From contig DHSR01000084.1 in assembly GCA_002410555.1 (NCBI GenBank), positions 1-18,061 on the forward strand: a DNA stretch of 18,061 bases. The letters are read 5' to 3'. Position 1 is the stretch's first letter, and each line of letters begins with the position of its first letter. The notes under the pieces are model-generated. The model was not told where the DNA came from. It worked only from the letters and a program-made list of their open reading frames with translations, and did no database searches. This DNA is from Bacteroidales bacterium UBA5281. GTDB lineage: Bacteria > Bacteroidota > Bacteroidia > Bacteroidales > Lentimicrobiaceae. Shown here in pieces: positions 14,401-18,061 of this stretch. The translations under genes were made by a program, and so were the position numbers.

Positions 14401-15609
14401 TCATTTCTGCAGTTTGCTTTTCTTTTCATCCTGCTGCCTGATCAGATGAAGGTGCCAGCTATTTACATGCCGGAGACTTACAGCAATGGAGCGCGCCGGA
14501 TTTTTAATAAACTCAGCCGGGGTAGCTAAATCGCTCACCACCATGGGCAATATGCCAAAAGCCTGGGTTACGGAGAGGTACAACTGCCTGAACCCCGAGC
14601 GGTAAAATAGTTTTTGCATAAGTGGAGCGCGCAGTTCGGTGCTCAAAGCAGCAAAGCCGGTCACCACCACCAATGCACGCAGAATCATAATAAATCCGCC
14701 TGCAAGGGCAGTTAGTTTCCCCTCCAACCCACTTCCGGAACTTTCGCTAAAGAACCAGGCCAATACCAGTATTACCCCCAATTGCATCCAGAACAACCAT
14801 TTTTTAAGCTGCCGCATTGCAAAACGATAGCGCCAGAAGATAAATAAAAACCAGGGAAGGGTTACCATCAGCGCAGGTTTCAGGGTGAGGTTGCTCAATG
14901 CAAAAAGCAACAGTGGAATAACCACTACAAGCAATACCAAAAAGAAAGTAGAATATTTAACATCCGCGTCGGGTTTCTCCCAGGGTTGTTTCCCGGGTTC
15001 TAAGGGGAGGGCCATTCCTCCGTCCTGTTCCCTGCGGGCCCGCCTCCCTAACAGATATCCCGAAAGGGCTGCCAAAGCTCCCAATGCAGCATAGGTAATG
15101 AACAAAGCCATTATGACAGGTCCGGGACGCGCGTGCATAAATCCCAGTTTTTGGGTGGCAAAAATGAACATCTCTTCATAAATCCGGAAAATATCCAATC
15201 CAAAGAGCAGAAAGAGCCTCACAATTTTATGCACCAAAGCCCCCATCAGCGTAAACATGCCGGCAGCCATATAACCGGCCGGGTTTCGGCCTGCTACCCG
15301 AATGACCACTTCCATGATAAAGCCTTCCATAGCAATGGCTATCATTGGTCCCAGAATAACCGCACTGGGTGAAATGGATTTCATCAGGGCCGTAATCAAA
15401 CCTGCACGCCATATTATACCGAATACAGGCCATATCTGAAAGAAACCAACAATCAGAATAATGGAAATCAGCGTAAGAAAGGTTCCCGAGAAAGGGATGC
15501 GCAGATTGTGCAGAAAGCTGCCCGCAATAATCTCAATGCCGGCCCATAACCCAGCCAGCACAGAGGCCTTTATCCATTTGTCGTTAACCGTGCTCAGGGA
15601 TTTTTCCAT
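14401..15609 (-). CDS. Polytopic membrane protein resembling a fused ECF S/T component
   Basis: The 402-residue protein has two hydrophobic halves joined by a polar, charged linker (about residues 187-219, RRARREQDGG...EKPDADVKYS). The N-terminal half (about five segments) contains SFLHNLRIPFSG, KSISPSAVILGPM and AAGMFTLMGALVHKI, which resemble substrate-binding S components of ECF transporters. The C-terminal half has two to four membrane segments. It then has LRALVVVTGFAALSTELRAP, followed by a helical region (LSVTQAFGILPMVV), a layout like EcfT coupling proteins. No EcfA ATPase is present. The start ATG overlaps the end of mobA by 16 bp, so translation is coupled and a molybdenum- or cofactor-related role is suggested. 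The family assignment is tentative; the safe call is an integral membrane protein of unknown function in a mobA operon. Confidence 0.7.
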   Translation of the reverse strand: MEKSLSTVNDKWIKASVLAGLWAGIEIIAGSFLHNLRIPFSGTFLTLISIILIVGFFQIWPVFGIIWRAGLITALMKSISPSAVILGPMIAIAMEGFIMEVVIRVAGRNPAGYMAAGMFTLMGALVHKIVRLFLLFGLDIFRIYEEMFIFATQKLGFMHARPGPVIMALFITYAALGALAALSGYLLGRRARREQDGGMALPLEPGKQPWEKPDADVKYSTFFLVLLVVVIPLLLFALSNLTLKPALMVTLPWFLFIFWRYRFAMRQLKKWLFWMQLGVILVLAWFFSESSGSGLEGKLTALAGGFIMILRALVVVTGFAALSTELRAPLMQKLFYRSGFRQLYLSVTQAFGILPMVVSDLATPAEFIKNPARSIAVSLRHVNSWHLHLIRQQDEKKSKLQK

Positions 15610-16202
15610 AGTTCACGGGCTTCATTTAAGACTTCGGGCGAATTCACATTCTTAAAAGCATGTTCGTTGTACAGGGGATGATCGATTGAAATTTTAATCG
15701 TTGCTGACGGCACCAGGTCAATCAGATTTTTCAGCTTGAATGCTTTCAACTTAATTTGCTGCTCCATAATCGGAAGAATATCTTTATGATATACCGCGCA
15801 CAACATTTCAGGCTGTCCCTTCTCATTTACCGGCACCGTGATCAATGCATTGTTGAAAGCGGCCTTTTCAATTATCCAGGCTAAAAATTGAGCTTTAACC
15901 AGGGGTAAATCGCATGCAACCACCAAATTTAAAGAGGTGGTTGAAGCCTTCAACACTGAGTAAATTCCTCCTAATGGCCCACAATCGGGATACACATCAG
16001 GTATTTGCCGGTATTTTATGTCCCGATAAGTCAATTCTCCACTACTCACTAATATTGTTGGGGTTATCGAACTTAGCTTGTCAATCATCAGCAAAAGCAT
16101 AGAACGGCCATGCATCATGGCTACTGCCTTATTGTAGCCCATGCGCCTGCTTTGACCGCCGGCCAACACTATTCCTGTAACATTGGGTTTTGAAAATATC
16201 AC
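15594..16202 (-). CDS. mobA: Molybdenum cofactor guanylyltransferase MobA
   Basis: MobA transfers GMP from GTP to molybdopterin, giving the MGD used by NarG. The 202-residue product shows the nucleotidyltransferase signature LAGGQSRRMGYNKA (residues 13-26, with Arg20 and Lys25). It also has DVYPDCGPLGGIYSVL (69-84), the metal-site ACDLPLV with Asp98, and a late NVNSPEVL (the family's N-x-[ND]-[ST]-P-E-[DE]-L region). The length fits the family (about 195-205). The start codon is GTG at 16200-16202; no in-frame ATG stands upstream before a stop, and the next downstream Met (residue 21) would cut the signature. The gene is second in a three-gene minus-strand operon, 25 bp after the NTPase and overlapping the membrane-protein gene. 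It supplies the cofactor needed by the nar operon in the same window. Confidence 0.93.
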   Translation of the reverse strand: MIFSKPNVTGIVLAGGQSRRMGYNKAVAMMHGRSMLLLMIDKLSSITPTILVSSGELTYRDIKYRQIPDVYPDCGPLGGIYSVLKASTTSLNLVVACDLPLVKAQFLAWIIEKAAFNNALITVPVNEKGQPEMLCAVYHKDILPIMEQQIKLKAFKLKNLIDLVPSATIKISIDHPLYNEHAFKNVNSPEVLNEARELWKNP

Positions 16203-16227
16203 GAGTCCAAATTAATGATTTTTTAGC

Positions 16228-16776
16228 TTACAAAGACTTAGGCAATGCTTGTAATAAATTTTTAATCTGATTAAAAGCTTTTTCAGGCTGGGTATAATCG
16301 TCAGGATAAAAAATGGCGGCAGGTTCAATATTCCATCTTTCCATAATTGCCTCCACATGTTTGGTTTTGGTGGTTAAGATTAAGGAAAACGGAGCATTTA
16401 CGAGCCGGGTAAAACCTTCGGCCCAAAGCTCTCCTGACAGTTCATAACTCCCAATTTCATCAATAAGCGCGATATCAGGAGGATAATCTGTAATCTGTTG
16501 TATCCAGTGCCTTCCTGTTTTTATCCCTTCGGGAAATAATTCAAAATGATGAGGACGTTCATTAAAACCGGCTATCCGCCGCATAAGCCTAACCTCCTGG
16601 CGGGTTTGAATGTTCTGTATGGTATAGCTGTCGTCCGCAGGCTGGTGCAGAGACACAAAGCCGGCAGTATTCAGGCCGGTTTGGGTGAGCATACGCAAGA
16701 GTTGAAGCAAAAAACTGGTCTTGCCACTTTGCTTGTCACCGGCTATAATAAATATTGACTTATTTGTTAAAACCAT
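16228..16776 (-). CDS. THEP1-like P-loop NTPase
   Basis: The 182-residue protein has a Walker A motif GDKQSGKTS (residues 13-21) and a Walker B with DEIG (Asp106, Glu107, in IALIDEIGSYEL). That DEIG-x-x-E-L block is typical of the THEP1 nucleoside-triphosphatase family. Length and spacing fit a single-domain enzyme. THEP1 proteins hydrolyse NTPs in vitro and their physiological role is poorly known. The link to mobA here hints at a role in Mo-cofactor or metal handling. MobB (a GTP-binding partner of MobA) was considered, but the DEIG block favours THEP1. It is the first gene of the operon. The upstream 130 bp (16777-16906) show a weak -7-like TAATTTTA on the minus strand at 16850-16843. Confidence 0.8.
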   Translation of the reverse strand: MVLTNKSIFIIAGDKQSGKTSFLLQLLRMLTQTGLNTAGFVSLHQPADDSYTIQNIQTRQEVRLMRRIAGFNERPHHFELFPEGIKTGRHWIQQITDYPPDIALIDEIGSYELSGELWAEGFTRLVNAPFSLILTTKTKHVEAIMERWNIEPAAIFYPDDYTQPEKAFNQIKNLLQALPKSL

Positions 16777-16906
16777 AAAGCCGGCTTAAATCCATATTTT
16801 CAACCATGCAAAGCATATTTCCATGCTAAAAAAATAATGTGGTAAAATTATGCAATAAATTTCGGACTGACGGCAGTTGAGAAGTTGGCGTTTCAGGTAT
16901 TTCCAA

Positions 16907-17785
16907 TCAATCCTCCAGATACCCGAACTTTCCGGCATTAAAATCTTCGAAAGCCTGCACCAGTTCCTGGCGGGTATTCATCACAAAAGGGCCGTGGGCA
17001 GCAATGGGCTCGTTGATGGGTTCACCACTGAGCACCAGCACCACTGAATTTTCATTGGCCGCTATCCGGAAGGTTTCTCCTTTGTTCTCAAACAATGCAA
17101 GATTATCAACGGGTACTTTCTCCGTGTCATTAACGGTGATATTACCTTCAATCACCAGCAAAGCTGTATTGTAGTTTGCAGGGAATTCAAAATCGGCTGT
17201 TCCGCCCTTGTTGAGCTTAACATTCAGCAGATAAATGGGCGTAAAAGTACTGGCAGAACCCATCGTCCCCTGATAATCGCCGGCAATCACTTCCACCAGG
17301 CCCGCATCATCCGGAAGGCGTACTTTATTGATGTTGGCATTCACCAGCGACTGGTATTTTGGCGGGCCTTTTTTGTCTTTGGCAGGAAGGTTTACCCAAA
17401 GCTGCACCATTTGAAAATCGCCACCGGCTTTGCTGAAATTTTCTTCATGATATTCTTTGTGCAGAATGCCGTTGGCGGCGGTCATCCATTGCACATCGCC
17501 TACACCAATTACGCCGCCACCACCGCTGCTGTCGTGGTGTGCCACACCGCCTTTATAGGCAATGGTTACTGTTTCAAAACCCTTGTGCGGATGCACACCC
17601 ACTCCACGCGGCTTTTCACTGGGCGGGAAATAGAACTTTGAATTGTAATCGAGCAAAATAAACGGGGTCATGCGCTCCATATCGAGGCGAAAACCACCCG
17701 GAATAAAATTATGCACCCTGAAACCATCACCCACAAAGTGAGGTTCGGGAGGATAAAGAACAAGTTCTATATTTTTTTGAGACAT
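16907..17785 (-). CDS. Pirin family protein (bicupin)
   Basis: The 292-residue protein is a full-length pirin-type bicupin. The N-terminal cupin has the metal-binding set His65 and His67 (in HPHKGFET), His109 and Glu111 (in ANGILHKEYHE), the same pattern as human pirin (His56, His58, His101, Glu103). Residues 60-100 include GGVAHHDSSGGGGVIGVGDV, characteristic of the family. The second cupin (about 170-260) lacks such ligands, and the C-terminus has IAAHGPFVMNTRQELVQAF. Bacterial pirins bind Fe(II) or other metals; some have quercetinase activity and others influence metabolism or redox signalling. The biological role is not readable here. The gene is transcribed alone, 130 bp upstream of the NTPase operon on the same strand, from a promoter with a perfect TAACTTTG box. 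Confidence 0.93.
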   Translation of the reverse strand: MSQKNIELVLYPPEPHFVGDGFRVHNFIPGGFRLDMERMTPFILLDYNSKFYFPPSEKPRGVGVHPHKGFETVTIAYKGGVAHHDSSGGGGVIGVGDVQWMTAANGILHKEYHEENFSKAGGDFQMVQLWVNLPAKDKKGPPKYQSLVNANINKVRLPDDAGLVEVIAGDYQGTMGSASTFTPIYLLNVKLNKGGTADFEFPANYNTALLVIEGNITVNDTEKVPVDNLALFENKGETFRIAANENSVVLVLSGEPINEPIAAHGPFVMNTRQELVQAFEDFNAGKFGYLED

Positions 17786-17862
17786 GGGTCAAAATTTTAG
17801 TTGGACAATCCCTTTTCTGAATGACCAGGTAGATATTAGCGTTGAAGGGATTGGTATATTAA

Positions 17863-17898
17863 CAAAGTTAGGGGAGGAAGGTTGGTTTTGATCTAAAA
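17863..17898 (-). promoter_or_regulatory. Predicted Bacteroidota-type promoter of the pirin gene
   Basis: On the minus strand TAACTTTG (plus 17863-17870) is an exact TAnnTTTG match, 77 nt before the ATG. A TTTTAG element (plus 17893-17898) lies 22 bp upstream, the same imperfect -33 box seen at 47-52. Confidence 0.45.
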
Positions 17899-17990
17899 CA
17901 CTTGCTTACCAAATTGTGCCGGCAAATGATTTGATTGAGGACTTGGAGCTTTATCCCTGATTTAAGTAAATAATGCCAGAGTAAATAAAG

Positions 17991-18017
17991 AGATTCTTCG
18001 CTACGCTCTGAATGACA
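17991..18017 (+). repeat. Partial copy of the dispersed inverted-repeat element
   Basis: The stretch AGATTC...TCGCT...GAATGACA has the same order of blocks as the left arm of the element at 5960-5996 (AGATTCCTC, TTCGCT, TTCGAAATGACA), with shorter spacing. No right arm is seen before the window ends. Confidence 0.4.
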
Positions 18018-18061
18018 ACCTATTGCGTTATATAGAAAGAGGGGGGCAAGAGAAGGAGAAA

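Larger units (their letters stand above)
17786..18061. other. Intergenic region upstream of the pirin gene to the window end
   Basis: No gene is supported. The part next to the pirin gene holds its promoter. The distal part holds a fragment of the dispersed repeat (17991-18017). The last bases, a purine-rich stretch, show nothing recognisable. Confidence 0.5.

Noticed and set aside
16228..16776. The LSGE text after Walker B in the NTPase as an ABC signature, which would make it an EcfA
   Set aside because: In ABC ATPases the LSGGQ signature precedes Walker B. Here it follows, and there is no Q-loop or H-loop layout; the DEIG block fits THEP1.
1..18061. CRISPR arrays, tRNA or rRNA genes, riboswitches and transposases
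   Set aside because: Read for by eye on both strands. No regular spaced repeats, tRNA-like TTCGA arms in context, or transposase motifs were seen; a tool-based scan could still find small RNAs.

Overview
The window looks like a chromosomal segment of a Bacteroidota (Bacteroidetes) bacterium. Three things point there: a type IX secretion (T9SS) C-terminal sorting domain on the first gene plus two further T9SS-type gene remnants; promoters that fit the Bacteroidota consensus (TTTG, about 20 bp, TAnnTTTG) 70-90 nt ahead of several genes; and start codons mostly without a Shine-Dalgarno sequence. No finer taxonomy is supported.

Layout. (1) 1-4370: surface and lipoprotein genes in a rearranged neighbourhood. 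It holds a secreted Asp-box protein with a T9SS tag, a decayed T9SS gene, a PD40/TolB-like propeller lipoprotein, a second gene remnant made of a signal peptide joined to a duplicated T9SS gene end, and a small lipoprotein with two six-cysteine modules. A ~250-bp direct repeat (1441-1692 and 3288-3538) carries the last codons of a T9SS gene plus its terminator hairpin. (2) 4400-4780: remnants of a HipB/HipA-N (HipBST-like) toxin-antitoxin locus. (3) 4829-5893: a TDT/SLAC1-family anion transporter or channel. (4) 5894-6373: a long intergenic region with a small inverted-repeat element and a candidate nar promoter/operator. (5) 6374-12980: a complete narGHJI operon for membrane-bound respiratory nitrate reductase, with all expected cofactor ligands in NarG, NarH and NarI. 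(6) 13211-14334: an AT-rich insert with an HNH nuclease and a small companion ORF. (7) 14401-16776, minus strand: a compact operon of a THEP1-like P-loop NTPase, MobA, and a 402-residue membrane protein that resembles a fused ECF S- and T-component. (8) 16907-17785, minus strand: a pirin-family protein.

How they work together. NarG needs Mo-bis-MGD, and MobA makes the guanylated form of that cofactor, so regions 5 and 7 probably form one respiratory unit. No NarK-type nitrate/nitrite antiporter is present, and the TDT/SLAC1-type protein upstream is the only visible candidate for moving these anions. The most novel items are the NTPase-MobA-membrane protein operon, the twin six-cysteine lipoprotein, the HNH/small-ORF pair, and the cut-and-rejoined T9SS gene remnants. 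Identifications come from reading motifs and remembered family patterns, not from database searches.
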